Source: Archangium gephyra | GTDB lineage: Bacteria > Myxococcota > Myxococcia > Myxococcales > Myxococcaceae | NCBI RefSeq assembly: GCF_001027285.1 | Contig: NZ_CP011509.1 | Coordinates: forward strand, 484,501-548,500 | Length of the DNA: 64,000 bases | Direction of reading: 5' to 3' | Shown: one piece after another, positions 8,173-16,450 of the stretch | Layout: every line of letters starts with the position of its first letter | How positions within the stretch are numbered: position 1 is the first letter of the stretch | Made by a program: the position numbers and the translations under genes | The notes under the pieces: model-generated | The model's input: only the letters and a program-made list of their open reading frames with translations | Database searches by the model: none | What the model was told of the DNA's origin: nothing

Positions 8173-9105
8173 CTACTCCTGCACCAGCCGGGGATCCAGC
8201 GAAACGGCCAACTGCTGGAGCCCGTCATCGCGGAAGATTTCCAAGACGAGACCCACCATGCCCTTCTCCGAAACGAACGCGCTCCTGTCCACCACGACGG
8301 CGAGACTTCCCGACGCTCCGGAGACGATCTCCGCCCGGTTCATCCGAAGGGCGAACGACCGGGCCGTGCGGGAGGTCGAATCGGAGGACACCCGAGCCTC
8401 CTTGAGTGTCCACGGCTTGTCTCGGTGTGTGTTGGCGAGCTGGACCACGACCGCCGCCTTGCCGTTTCCCTTCCCCGCGAAGATTTCGACCTTGAGGCCC
8501 ATGTCCCCGTCACTGAGCTCGTAGAGATCCTTCCGTTTGAAGGGCACCTGCCGCACCTCACCATTGACCAGCAGCGTGGCGTAGGCGTGGTCGATCGAGT
8601 TCTCCTCCTTCTGGTAGCGCTCGACCTCTTCGCGCAGCTCCCGCTCGCTCTGGAGCGCGCGGTACAGGGAGGCAACCACCGCGTCGTAGTCCTCACGGCT
8701 GGCGAACACGTTGACCTGCTGGTCCACCTCACGGTTGCCATAGAACTGCTCGTGGGACGTCACGATGAATGGCAGCTCCGTCCCATCCACGAGCGTCACC
8801 CGGAGCAAGAACTGGTTGTCGCGGGTGAGGTCGCGCAAGGGATAGAGCAACACCCACCTGCCAGCGCACACCACGGGCTCGAAGTGCCCCTCCCACCCCA
8901 GCATCGCCGTGCGCTCGGGGTCACAGGGCTTCTCCAGGCGCAGGAGGGTGGCGATCCTTCCCCCCACGTACACCCGGGGCGCCTCGCTCCTCGGGTGCTC
9001 CGAGAGGATGAGGGCCCGCTCGATGGGCTCTCGCCCCCTGGCCACGGCCACGGCCGAGGCGAGGACGAGAAGCAGGGTAGACCGCAGAAGTAGCTTTTTA
9101 CGCAT
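8173..9105 (-). CDS. DUF2381 (TIGR02268) family protein
   Basis: Protein of 310 residues with an N-terminal signal peptide (RKKLLLRSTLLLVLASAVAVA). The order of features matches the Myxococcus paralogous family TIGR02268/DUF2381: a short beta-rich N-terminal domain with 'ERALILSE' and a conserved Cys, a central coiled segment (SERELREEVERYQKEENS) and a beta-rich C-terminal domain with a 'WTLKEARV' segment. The family is exported and of unknown function, and its genes are multicopy in myxobacteria. Probable operon with the lipoprotein gene downstream. Confidence 0.75.
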   Translation of the reverse strand: MRKKLLLRSTLLLVLASAVAVARGREPIERALILSEHPRSEAPRVYVGGRIATLLRLEKPCDPERTAMLGWEGHFEPVVCAGRWVLLYPLRDLTRDNQFLLRVTLVDGTELPFIVTSHEQFYGNREVDQQVNVFASREDYDAVVASLYRALQSERELREEVERYQKEENSIDHAYATLLVNGEVRQVPFKRKDLYELSDGDMGLKVEIFAGKGNGKAAVVVQLANTHRDKPWTLKEARVSSDSTSRTARSFALRMNRAEIVSGASGSLAVVVDRSAFVSEKGMVGLVLEIFRDDGLQQLAVSLDPRLVQE

Positions 9106-9224
9106 GCGGAGGGTGAACCTAACACGTCAGGCGGAATGCCGCCAGTCCTCCATTCACGGTCCCGGGTGACCATCGGGAAGCAGGCACCTGGCGCAGGGAG
9201 CCAGGGGCGGTCACGCCACGCATC

Positions 9225-9449
9225 TTCCCGCGCAAGAAGGGGGCGGCGGAGGTGCTCTCGGAGCTGCTGGGGGAGAAGCAGGGGGACAACAGCGACGACG
9301 AGGCGGCGGCGGGCGCGCGGGTGACGGCGCCGTGGCAGCCGGTGCTCGAGCAGACGCGGGCGCTGTACCGGCTGGGCGCGCAGCTGGGCGTGGTGGGCGA
9401 GCAGCGCCGCCAGGTGCTCTCCGCGCCGGTGCCCGAGCCCACCTGGTAG
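9225..9449 (+). pseudogene. duplicated 3' fragment of sppA
   Basis: This copy reproduces the last 75 codons of sppA, including the stop codon, without the catalytic domains. An ATG at 9252 would give a 65-residue peptide ending APVPEPTW, but there is no reason to think it functions. It lies at the right edge of the ATPase/TPR/DUF2381 block and is the second copy of the 226-bp direct repeat. A 14-bp match (GGAGCCAGGGGCGG) is also found at 3666-3679 and 9197-9210, just outside and just inside the repeats. That could be coincidence in GC-rich DNA. Confidence 0.85.
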
Positions 9450-9464
9450 TGCTCCGGCCGTCAG

Positions 9465-9568
9465 GTCAGTGAAATCACGTATTGCTTGTTTTCATTGACC
9501 TGGCGAGGGGAGCCCCAGCATGGTGGCCGGCGGGAGCCTGTCGGCCCTCATCTCGCAAGGAGAGACCC
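9465..9568 (+). promoter_or_regulatory. conserved leader with hairpin, copy 1
   Basis: About 104 bp upstream of the first small secreted protein, repeated upstream of its paralogue. It begins with the shared run GTCAGTGAAATCACGTATTG, contains a candidate -35 TTGACC (9495-9500), and ends in a hairpin at 9525-9546 (arms GGCCGGCGGG and CCTGTCGGCC) followed by the ribosome-binding site AAGGAGA. Two bases of the left arm differ from copy 2 but still pair as G-U in RNA. Confidence 0.55.
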
Positions 9569-10045
9569 ATGCTGAGCAACATGCCGAAGTCTGTCTTCAA
9601 TGGCCTGGCGGTGCTGACGGTGGCCATTCCCGTGGTGGCGTGGAGCACGCTGACGCCGGTGCACAACGTGCGCTCGTCGAACGTGTTCTTGCACGAGTTC
9701 GATTACGCCACGCAGCAGAGCACCAGCCACACGATGGGCTACAGCCGGGCGACGTTCAGCTGGCAGGAAGGCACGCTCCAGGGCTTCGGCAACGTGCAGT
9801 TGAAGACCAAGACGGACACCTTCGAGTTCAAGCTGGTGCGCCTCAGCTCCGCCGACGCCGATGAGCTCAACGGCGAGTGGGATGTCTTCAAGAATGGCAA
9901 TCCCACGTGCGCCGGGTGCAAGGGTTACCTCTACGTGTCGGCGCCGGGGCTGAGCAGCCAGTACCTCAAGTCCTCCATCGACAACGGCAAGGTCGCCTAT
10001 TCCTTCTACGGCGACCTGGACCCCAACACGCGCTACGACTACTGA
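9569..10045 (+). CDS. small secreted protein, tandem paralogue 1
   Basis: Protein of 158 residues from ATG 9569, preceded by AAGGAGA. An N-terminal hydrophobic stretch (FNGLAVLTVAIPVVAW) suggests export or a membrane anchor. The mature part is beta-rich with a SWQEGTLQGFGNVQ segment, a CAGCKGYL motif (two Cys, three apart) and the ending DLDPNTRYDY. Its neighbour at 10162 is a clear duplicate with the same signal region, Cys motif and C-terminus. I recognise no family. The Cys pair may bind a metal or form a disulfide. Confidence 0.75.
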   Translation: MLSNMPKSVFNGLAVLTVAIPVVAWSTLTPVHNVRSSNVFLHEFDYATQQSTSHTMGYSRATFSWQEGTLQGFGNVQLKTKTDTFEFKLVRLSSADADELNGEWDVFKNGNPTCAGCKGYLYVSAPGLSSQYLKSSIDNGKVAYSFYGDLDPNTRYDY

Positions 10046-10058
10046 GCGCGTCCGCCGT

Positions 10059-10161
10059 GTCAGTGAAATCACGTATTGCCCCGATTTCTTGACCCGGTGA
10101 GGGAGCCCCCGCATGGTGGCCGACAGGAGCCTGTCGGCCCTCATCTCGCGAGGAGAACACC
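10059..10161 (+). promoter_or_regulatory. conserved leader with hairpin, copy 2
   Basis: Second copy of the leader before the duplicated small gene. The 20-bp run at the start is identical to copy 1, a TTGACC hexamer follows at 10089-10094, and the hairpin at 10118-10139 is perfect (GGCCGACAGG, AG, CCTGTCGGCC). It ends 22 bp before the ATG, close to the GAGGAGA ribosome-binding site, so the structure could affect translation. Confidence 0.55.
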
Positions 10162-10641
10162 ATGCTGAGCAACATGCCGAAGTCTGTCTTCAATGGCCTG
10201 GCGGCCCTGACGGTGGCCATCCCCGTGGTGGCGTGGAGCACCCTGGCCCCGGTCCACAACGTGCGCTCGTCGTCCATGACCGGCTTCCAGGAGTACAACC
10301 ACACCACGGGGCAGTTCACCCTCTACACGGTGACGTCGGGCAAGGCGACGTTCAGCTGGCAGGAGGGCACGCTCCAGAGCTTCGGCAACGTGCAGGTGAA
10401 GACCCAGACGGACAGCTTCGAATTCAAGCTGGTGCGCACCACCTCGTCCGACTCCATTTCGATCAACGGCGAGTGGGACGTGTTCAAGAATGGCACTCCC
10501 CGGTGCGCCGGGTGCAAGGGTTACATGAACGTGTCGCCGCCGGGGGATAGCTACCCGTACCTCAAGGCCGTCATGGGCGATGACAAGGCCAGCTACACCA
10601 TCTCCGGCGACCTGGACCCCAACACGCGCTACGACTACTGA
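10162..10641 (+). CDS. small secreted protein, tandem paralogue 2
   Basis: Protein of 159 residues, a duplicate of the gene at 9569-10045. The signal region (MLSNMPKSVFNGLA), the SWQEGTLQSFGNVQ segment, the CAGCKGY motif and the C-terminal DLDPNTRYDY are conserved, while the segment after the signal peptide and the middle loop have diverged. This pattern fits a recent tandem duplication that included the leader. Same expected location (exported) and same unknown function as its partner. Good ribosome-binding site (GAGGAGA). Confidence 0.75.
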   Translation: MLSNMPKSVFNGLAALTVAIPVVAWSTLAPVHNVRSSSMTGFQEYNHTTGQFTLYTVTSGKATFSWQEGTLQSFGNVQVKTQTDSFEFKLVRTTSSDSISINGEWDVFKNGTPRCAGCKGYMNVSPPGDSYPYLKAVMGDDKASYTISGDLDPNTRYDY

Positions 10642-10666
10642 GCGCATCCGCGCCGCGCCCCAGCCC

Positions 10667-11506
10667 ATGCCCCAGCGGCCTCCGAGCCTCCCCGACGCCC
10701 GCGCGCTGCGCATCCTCTTCGACACCTTCTGGTCGTCCGAGGGCTGGAAGTCCCGGCCCCACACGCCCGAGGAGGACCTGGCGTACGCGCGCGCCGCCGG
10801 GCTCATGTTCGAGCCGGTGACGCTCGGCCATGATGCGCTCATCGCCCAGTGCGTGGAGCGGGCCGCGCGGCTGGAGCCGCGGCGGGTGTCGGACGCGTTC
10901 CTCGCGAGCCTCTCCACCCGGCGGCTGGAGCTGCGCTCGGCGCTGGGCTCCTACGCGGTGGCCCGCCACCTGCCCCGCCACGGGTTCAGCGCGTCCGGTG
11001 ACCGGGGTATCGGCTGCAACGTGTGCGGGCTGCGCGGGAAGGACGGGGCCCGGGAGCTCGACGTGCTGAACTTCGAGCGCTTCAAGTGGGGCGGGGTCCG
11101 CCACGACGACCCGGAGTACATCGCGTTCGACCTCGGGCAGTTCGAGCGGCTGGAGCCGGTGGAGCCCTCGCAGGAGGATCTCGAGTTGCTGCGCCAGGCG
11201 CTGCGAGCCCTGGTGGCGTTGCCACCGAAGACGACGGCGGCCCAGGCCGAGCGCGCGCTCCGGGTCCTCCCCTCCAACAAGCCGGAGCGCGGGGTGCTGC
11301 TGGGCATTCTCGGCCTGTGTGGGGTGCTCGAGACGCCGGAGCACCCCGGGTATGCCACGGCCTTCGTGCCCCGGGGAGCGAGGGAACATACCGGCAAGCA
11401 CTTCGATGACCAGAGCTACCCGGTGCGCTGGTGGCGGGCGTCCCACGGGGTGAACCGGGAGCACGTGCGGCGGCTCTTCCCCCAGCTCGGACCCGAGCCC
11501 TTCTGA
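10667..11506 (+). CDS. conserved hypothetical protein with CxxC motif
   Basis: Protein of 279 residues from ATG 10667, starting 25 bp after the second small paralogue. No signal peptide or membrane helix. It has one CNVCG motif (about residue 120) followed by a 'NFERFKWGGVRH' segment, and ends with 'YPVRWWRASHGVNREHVRRLFP'. I recognise no family with certainty. The single CxxC is not enough for a zinc ribbon by itself. Codon use and GC content match the neighbours. Confidence 0.7.
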   Translation: MPQRPPSLPDARALRILFDTFWSSEGWKSRPHTPEEDLAYARAAGLMFEPVTLGHDALIAQCVERAARLEPRRVSDAFLASLSTRRLELRSALGSYAVARHLPRHGFSASGDRGIGCNVCGLRGKDGARELDVLNFERFKWGGVRHDDPEYIAFDLGQFERLEPVEPSQEDLELLRQALRALVALPPKTTAAQAERALRVLPSNKPERGVLLGILGLCGVLETPEHPGYATAFVPRGAREHTGKHFDDQSYPVRWWRASHGVNREHVRRLFPQLGPEPF

Positions 11507-11694
11507 GCGCGAGGGCGTCCTCCGCCGCCGTCCGGAAGCGGACACGGGGCCTGTCGCACGCCCCGGATAACCAGACAGCCCCTGAAGACAGACACGAAAT
11601 GGCGCCGGGGGGCCAGCGTGTGACGCGAACAGACAAGACAGCCGCGGTGGAAATGTTCTAGAGAGCCGCCCACGCACGCACGGGGGAGCGGCCA

Positions 11695-12771
11695 ATGCAG
11701 ACGAAGAAGCGGCTGGGCGAAATCCTGGTGGAGCTGGGAGTGCTGGAGGGGTTGCAGTTGCAATCGGCCCTCGCCTACCAGCGCAAGTGGGGCGTGCCCC
11801 TGGGGCAGGTGGTGGTGGACCTGCGCTTCTGCACGGCGGAGCAGGTGCTGGAGGCGCTGGCGAACCAGACGGGCGTGCCGGCGATGAACCTGGACGGGCA
11901 CCGGGTGGACGCGCGGATGGCGGAGCTGGTGCCGAGGCGGCTGGCGGAGATGCACCGGGTGGTGCCGCTGTGGCTGGAGGGCCCGCGGGACATGGTGCTG
12001 GTGGTGGCCATTGCCGCGCCGGCGAGCCTGCAGTCCCTGGACGCGGTGCGCAGCGTGGCGCGCAAGGCCCGGGTGGTGCCGTGGCTGGCGACGGACGCGG
12101 CGATTGGCCGGGCCATCGAGCGGCTGTACCAGGACGGGGCGGAGGCGACGTCCCGGCGCGCGGAGGTGGAGGCCATCACGCTGCCCGAGGCGGACGCGGA
12201 CATGTCCGTCCACCACGACAGCATGGCGGCGCTGACGGAGGGCGGGCCCTTCGACGAGGGGCGCGGCATCCTCCTGCCGGACCTCGATCCCGCGCGCGAG
12301 ACGTTGGACATTCCGCTGCTGGAGCCGCTGGAGATGGAGGAGCTGGCGGGACTGCTGGAGCTGCCGGAGCAGGCGGAGCCTGCGGGCGCGGTGCTCATCT
12401 ACGGGTGGGGCGCGGCGGCGGCGGCGGGACTGGTGCGGGTGTTGGGGGAGGCGGGTTTCCGGGCGAGCGTGGCGAGCACGGAGCAGGTGCTGGCGGCGGA
12501 CGAGCGGGCGGTGGTGCTGGCGCCGTTGCCGTCGCTGGAGGCGATGAGGCGCAAGCCGGTGGCGCAGCTGCTGGTGGCGGGCAAGGTGCCGGAGCTGGAC
12601 GTGTTGAGGGCGCAGACGCTGGGAGCGCGGGGCTTCCTGGCGGCGCCGCTGGACACGGACCTGATGCTGCGGGCGGTGAGGCGGCTGCTGCGCGCGGCGG
12701 GCGAGCGGCCCCGGGTGCCGGCGGCCCAGCTGCTGGCGGCGGAGGCGCCCCGGCTCCGAGTGGCGAGCTGA
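11695..12771 (+). CDS. MshEN / GspE N-terminal domain protein without ATPase domain
   Basis: Protein of 358 residues. The N-terminal 150 residues match the MshEN (GspE N-terminal) domain: RLGEILVELGVL, then ALAYQRKWGVPLGQVV, then a second RxAEMHRVVPL-type segment. This domain forms the N-terminus of type II secretion and type IV pilus assembly ATPases and binds c-di-GMP in several of them. Here no ATPase domain follows; the C-terminal 200 residues hold an acidic linker (LPEADADM) and a Rossmann-like or receiver-like segment ('GAVLIYGWGAAAAAG', 'RAVVLAPLPSLEAM'). Possibly a stand-alone c-di-GMP sensor. Confidence 0.7.
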   Translation: MQTKKRLGEILVELGVLEGLQLQSALAYQRKWGVPLGQVVVDLRFCTAEQVLEALANQTGVPAMNLDGHRVDARMAELVPRRLAEMHRVVPLWLEGPRDMVLVVAIAAPASLQSLDAVRSVARKARVVPWLATDAAIGRAIERLYQDGAEATSRRAEVEAITLPEADADMSVHHDSMAALTEGGPFDEGRGILLPDLDPARETLDIPLLEPLEMEELAGLLELPEQAEPAGAVLIYGWGAAAAAGLVRVLGEAGFRASVASTEQVLAADERAVVLAPLPSLEAMRRKPVAQLLVAGKVPELDVLRAQTLGARGFLAAPLDTDLMLRAVRRLLRAAGERPRVPAAQLLAAEAPRLRVAS

Positions 12772-12784
12772 GGCGCCCCGGGCG

Positions 12785-13378
12785 TCAGCGGACCAGCTCG
12801 AGGAAGCTCTCGGTGGGCATCCAGAGAGAGGAGAGCTCGAGCGGGAGCGAGGAGAAGGGCTCGGTGCGGACGATGGAGTCCCCCTCGTAGGAGTGGACGA
12901 GGAGCCAGCCGCGCTTGACGCGCTGGAAGACCTCGAGCGTGCGGGCGGCGGGGTCGACGAGCCACACGTGGGAGACGCCGGCGCGAGCGTAGGCGGGCAG
13001 CTTGCGGGTGCGGTCCAGCGCGGCGGTGGAGGGCGTGAGGACCTCGCAGATCCAATCCGGCGCGAGCGTGAGGAAGGGCTCATCGGGCGTGGGCGCCTCG
13101 GAGAGCCTGTCGCGGCGCCAGCCGGCGAGATCCGGGACGAGCACATCGCGGCCGAGCCGGAGCTCGGGAGCGCGCAGGAAGCACCAGCGGCCGGAGCCCC
13201 CGCGGCGGGGATCGAGCCTTTCACCGAGTTCCACTCCCAACATGAAAGCGGCGCGGGCCTGACCTGGCGCCGGCCGGGGCGAAGCCACCAGCTCCTCGTC
13301 GACGATCTCCCCAACCCATCCCATGGGCAGCGCCTCGAGAGCCGAGTACGCCGCCTGGCTGTTGCACATCGGAATCAC
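12785..13378 (-). CDS. Uma2-family (DUF820) putative endonuclease
   Basis: Protein of 197 residues. The PD-(D/E)XK-type Uma2 pattern is visible: VPDLAGWRR, then PDWICEVLTPSTAALDRTRK, then YARAGVSHVWLVDPAARTLEVF. The family is widespread in multicopy in cyanobacteria and myxobacteria, and its role is unclear. It converges with the MshEN gene (13-bp gap). Confidence 0.8.
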   Translation of the reverse strand: MIPMCNSQAAYSALEALPMGWVGEIVDEELVASPRPAPGQARAAFMLGVELGERLDPRRGGSGRWCFLRAPELRLGRDVLVPDLAGWRRDRLSEAPTPDEPFLTLAPDWICEVLTPSTAALDRTRKLPAYARAGVSHVWLVDPAARTLEVFQRVKRGWLLVHSYEGDSIVRTEPFSSLPLELSSLWMPTESFLELVR

Positions 13379-13467
13379 CCTGTCCTCCTACGGCCCTGGT
13401 GAGTGGGCCGGGCAGGGGAAGCAGTCTAGGGAGGGGTCTGACATGCGCCGGGCGGCGGGGCGGGTGT

Positions 13468-14991
13468 CTACTTGCCGATACAGAAGCGCTGGAAGATGGC
13501 GTCGAGGAGGGCCTCGGAAGCGGAGGTTCCGGACACTTCGCCGAGGGACTCGAGGGCGAGGGCGATTTCACCGGAGACGACCTCGAGGGTGGAGAAGCGG
13601 CAGGCCGCCTCGGCCCGGGAGAGGGCCTCGGCGGTGCGCCGGAGGGCATCGGCGTGACGTTCGGAGACGAGGGCGACGGCGGAGGGAGCGCCGCCGCCCC
13701 ACAAGCGCGAGAGCATCTGGGAGCGGAGCACCTCCACCCCCTCGCCCGTCAAACCACTGACGGCCAAAGCGGAATCAGCCACCGCCGAATCAGCCACCGC
13801 CAAATCAGCCACCGCCAAATCAGCCACCGCCAAATCAGCCACCGTGGAAACAGATCCGCGGCCAACACCCCTCGCCCTCCGGGAGAGGGACGGGGTGAGG
13901 GTGTCCGCCTCCCGGGTTGAGCCCGAGTCAATCCCCTCTCCCTCTGGGAGAGGGTCAGGGTGAGGGACAACGGGCCCCCGGGCCCCGCGGACATCGCACT
14001 TCCCCGCGACGAGAAGAACAGGAGTGGCCCCGGCGTCACGAATCCACCGCTGAGCCTCCGCGTCACGGGCCTCGGGAGGGAGCACGAGGACGGCGAGATC
14101 AACGGAAGCGAGCACCTCGCGAGTGCGAGCAATGCCCAGGGCCTCGACGCGGCCGGGAGCCTCGCGAAGCCCGGCGGTATCGAGCAGGAGCACCCCGAGC
14201 CCGTCCCATTCGACGCGGGCCTCCAGGACATCGCGAGTCGTCCCCGGCTCCTCATCCACGAGGGCGCGCTGTTCCCCCAGGAGGCGGTTGAACAGGGTGG
14301 ACTTGCCCGCATTCACGGGCCCGTACAGGGCCACACGGGCCCCGCGGCGCACGAGCCGTCCACGGCCCACCTCGGCGAGCAGCGACTCCGCGGTGCCCCT
14401 CAACTCGGAGACACGGGCCTCCATGCCCGCATCGGCGCCCTCGGCCTCCTCGGGAAAATTCAGCACGCCCTCGAGGTCCGCATGGAGCGAGCGAAGCGGC
14501 TCCTCCAGCCCGCGGACACGCGAGGCCAGGGCCCCGGAGAGACCCGCCGCCGCCGCACGCACGGCGGCCTCGGAGTCCGCGGCGACGAGATCGGCAACGG
14601 CCTCGGCGCGGGTGAGATCCATCCGGCCGTGAAGGAAGGCGCGGCGGGTGAACTCCCCGGGGCCGGCATGGCGCACCTCGGGATGCTCCAGGGCCCGGGC
14701 GAGCAACATGCGCAGGAGGCGGGGGCTGCCGTGCGCCTGGAGCTCGACGACATCCTCCCCGGTGAAGGAATGAGGCGCGCGGAAGTACAGGAACAACCCC
14801 TCATCGAGCACGGCGCCCGAGGCATCGACGAAGGAGGCGAGGTAGGCATGCCGGGGAGCCGGCGAGGCAGGCACGCCGGGGGCGAGCATGCGGCCCACCT
14901 CGAGGGAAGCGGGGCCGGAGAGGCGGAGGATGCCGACGGCACCGGCGGTGGGGGCGGTGGCGAGCGCGGCGAGGGTGGCGGGGGAGCTCAT
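13468..14991 (-). CDS. mnmE: tRNA modification GTPase MnmE (TrmE)
   Basis: MnmE acts with MnmG on the wobble uridine (U34) of certain tRNAs to make cmnm5U. Visible features: N-terminal folate-binding domain (residues 1-120), helical domain, G1 GPVNAGKST (224-232), G2 TTRD, G3 DTAG (271-274), a variant G4 GKCD (330-333), G5-like SGLTGEG (412-418) and the C-terminal CIGK, whose Cys is used in catalysis. At 507 residues it is about 50 longer than usual. The excess is an insert at residues about 341-409, between G4 and G5, made of two REP-like elements and a 15-bp tandem repeat read in frame. The gene is expected to be functional because all motifs remain. Confidence 0.93.
   Translation of the reverse strand: MSSPATLAALATAPTAGAVGILRLSGPASLEVGRMLAPGVPASPAPRHAYLASFVDASGAVLDEGLFLYFRAPHSFTGEDVVELQAHGSPRLLRMLLARALEHPEVRHAGPGEFTRRAFLHGRMDLTRAEAVADLVAADSEAAVRAAAAGLSGALASRVRGLEEPLRSLHADLEGVLNFPEEAEGADAGMEARVSELRGTAESLLAEVGRGRLVRRGARVALYGPVNAGKSTLFNRLLGEQRALVDEEPGTTRDVLEARVEWDGLGVLLLDTAGLREAPGRVEALGIARTREVLASVDLAVLVLPPEARDAEAQRWIRDAGATPVLLVAGKCDVRGARGPVVPHPDPLPEGEGIDSGSTREADTLTPSLSRRARGVGRGSVSTVADLAVADLAVADLAVADSAVADSALAVSGLTGEGVEVLRSQMLSRLWGGGAPSAVALVSERHADALRRTAEALSRAEAACRFSTLEVVSGEIALALESLGEVSGTSASEALLDAIFQRFCIGK
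13765..13971 (-). repeat. in-frame repeat insertion inside mnmE
   Basis: This stretch holds two copies of the window's REP-like palindrome (about 13867-13903 and 13933-13966) and five 15-bp units (13772-13846, consensus AAATCAGCCACCGCC). It is translated as low-complexity sequence: PHPDPLPEGEG, then TLTPSLSRRARG, then repeated VADLA/VADSA pentapeptides. The insert has no stop in the mnmE frame. It sits in the loop between the G4 and G5 GTPase motifs. Confidence 0.88.
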
Positions 14992-15048
14992 GAAGGGGAC
15001 ATCGCGCGAAGCCTCACCGCGCCCCCGGGAGGGGGAGGACAGCAGGGA

Positions 15049-16221
15049 CTACGGGAGCGTGAAGGAGGCGGGGGTATTGAAGTTCTCGTCGTAGCAACCG
15101 TTGCAGAACACGATGCCATTGCCATCGGCCTTGCCACCCCGGAGTTGGGAGGAGGCGATGCGGATGGAATAGCCCTCGGCGGAGCGGAGGATCTGTGTAG
15201 CACCGGAGAGGGTGGAGCGCTGCACGTCCACGACCTGGGGAGCGGAGCCGGAGGGCAGCACCTCGAGGGCGCGCGCCTGCAGCCCGGGGGTGGCGGAGCC
15301 CGAGAGGGTGCTGTCGCGCACGGAAGCGGGGGAGGAGGCCAGCCGCACGCCCACGGACACAGCGCCCTCGGTGCCGGAGACCTCGGCGCGCACGAGCACC
15401 AGGCGGGAGCCCTCGGCCTCCACGCCCAGGGCCTCCGAGCCGCTCCGCCCCAGGGCCGAGGAGTCCCACAGCTCCACCGTGCCCCGGTGCACGGAGACGC
15501 CCGCGGCCCGGGCCCCGCCCTGGGCGAGGAACGTGGAACCGGACACCTTCACGGAGCAGCCCTCGCACGAGAAGCCCACGGTGTCGCCCCGGGAGGACAC
15601 GGCGCTCGCCTGCACCCGCTCGAAGCCGCCGGGGCCGGCCGCCGCGGAGGACAGCAGCCCCACGGTGCGCGAGGAGCCCTCGCGGGCCACGGCCACCACG
15701 TCCCGGGCGCGGAACAGGGAGGAGGAGGTGGAGATCGCCACGGCCTCCCCGGAGCCCCCGAGGTGCTCCACGGTGAGCGAGCGCAGCTCGGTATGGTCGG
15801 CGGCCACCACGGTGGGGCCCGGGGCGCGGGAGCGCACGGTGGTGAGCTGCTGCCCGGAGCCCTGCACGTGGATGTACGGGCGCAGCTCGAGCCCCTGGGT
15901 GCCGAGGTCATACACACCGGGCTCGAGGAAGAGGAGCCAGGGCTCCTCGGCGGAGACCTTGATGATGGACCGGAGGGCGTTGCGCAGGTTCTCGCCGCCG
16001 ATGAGGGGGGTGTCGCCCGGGGGCACGATGCGGACGCGGGCGAAGTTGCCAGGAGGCCCCATGGGCCCGGGGTCTCCCTTGGGACCGGGCTCGCCGCGAG
16101 GCCCGGGGACGGACTCGCCCGCGGGGCCGGGGTCTCCCTTGGGACCGGGGTCCCCCTTGCCTCCTCCACAGCCGGAGGCGGAGACGAGCAGGATGGACAG
16201 GGAGAGGACGAGGCGCCACAT
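15049..16221 (-). CDS. lipoprotein with collagen-like repeats and beta-helix domain
   Basis: Protein of 390 residues from the ATG at 16221, which has AGGAGG upstream. A lipobox (SASGC) is followed by about 15 Gly-X-Y triplets (GDPGPKGDPGPAG and similar), then a pectate-lyase-like right-handed beta-helix pattern with DUF1565-like 'IKVSAEEPWLLFLEPGVYDL' and many short 'VSGSTF', 'VRDSTLSGS' rungs. Probably displayed on the cell surface or in the periplasm. Bacterial collagen-like stalks usually trimerise and present a globular domain. Ligand or substrate unknown. Confidence 0.75.
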   Translation of the reverse strand: MWRLVLSLSILLVSASGCGGGKGDPGPKGDPGPAGESVPGPRGEPGPKGDPGPMGPPGNFARVRIVPPGDTPLIGGENLRNALRSIIKVSAEEPWLLFLEPGVYDLGTQGLELRPYIHVQGSGQQLTTVRSRAPGPTVVAADHTELRSLTVEHLGGSGEAVAISTSSSLFRARDVVAVAREGSSRTVGLLSSAAAGPGGFERVQASAVSSRGDTVGFSCEGCSVKVSGSTFLAQGGARAAGVSVHRGTVELWDSSALGRSGSEALGVEAEGSRLVLVRAEVSGTEGAVSVGVRLASSPASVRDSTLSGSATPGLQARALEVLPSGSAPQVVDVQRSTLSGATQILRSAEGYSIRIASSQLRGGKADGNGIVFCNGCYDENFNTPASFTLP

Positions 16222-16450
16222 GGGAGAGGCCTCCTGAGCCCGGACGGGGCAGGGCCCGCTGGAACCGTCCAGCGGGAAGCCTCCAGGAACTACGCGCGCC
16301 TTCCCGCCGAGTCCAGCCGGCCCGAGGCGGGGTGCTGCCAGGAGACGCTCGGAACGTCCACCAGCGGCGCCCCGCGCGGCGCCGAGCCCACCGGATGACA
16401 CCTACCCGGGACCGGGGGACATCGCACCGGGGGACAAGCCCCCGGCCACC

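Noticed and set aside
3404-9450. Prophage or integrase-driven island with att sites
   Set aside because: No integrase, and 226-bp repeats are far longer than usual att cores; insertion mechanism left open.
9465-9485. Sigma-54 promoter in the shared leader run (CACGTATTGC)
   Set aside because: The GG of the -24 element is missing in both copies.
11416-13314. 632-residue minus-strand open frame across the MshEN and Uma2 genes
   Set aside because: Low-complexity Pro/Arg/Ser shadow; both real genes have recognisable domains.
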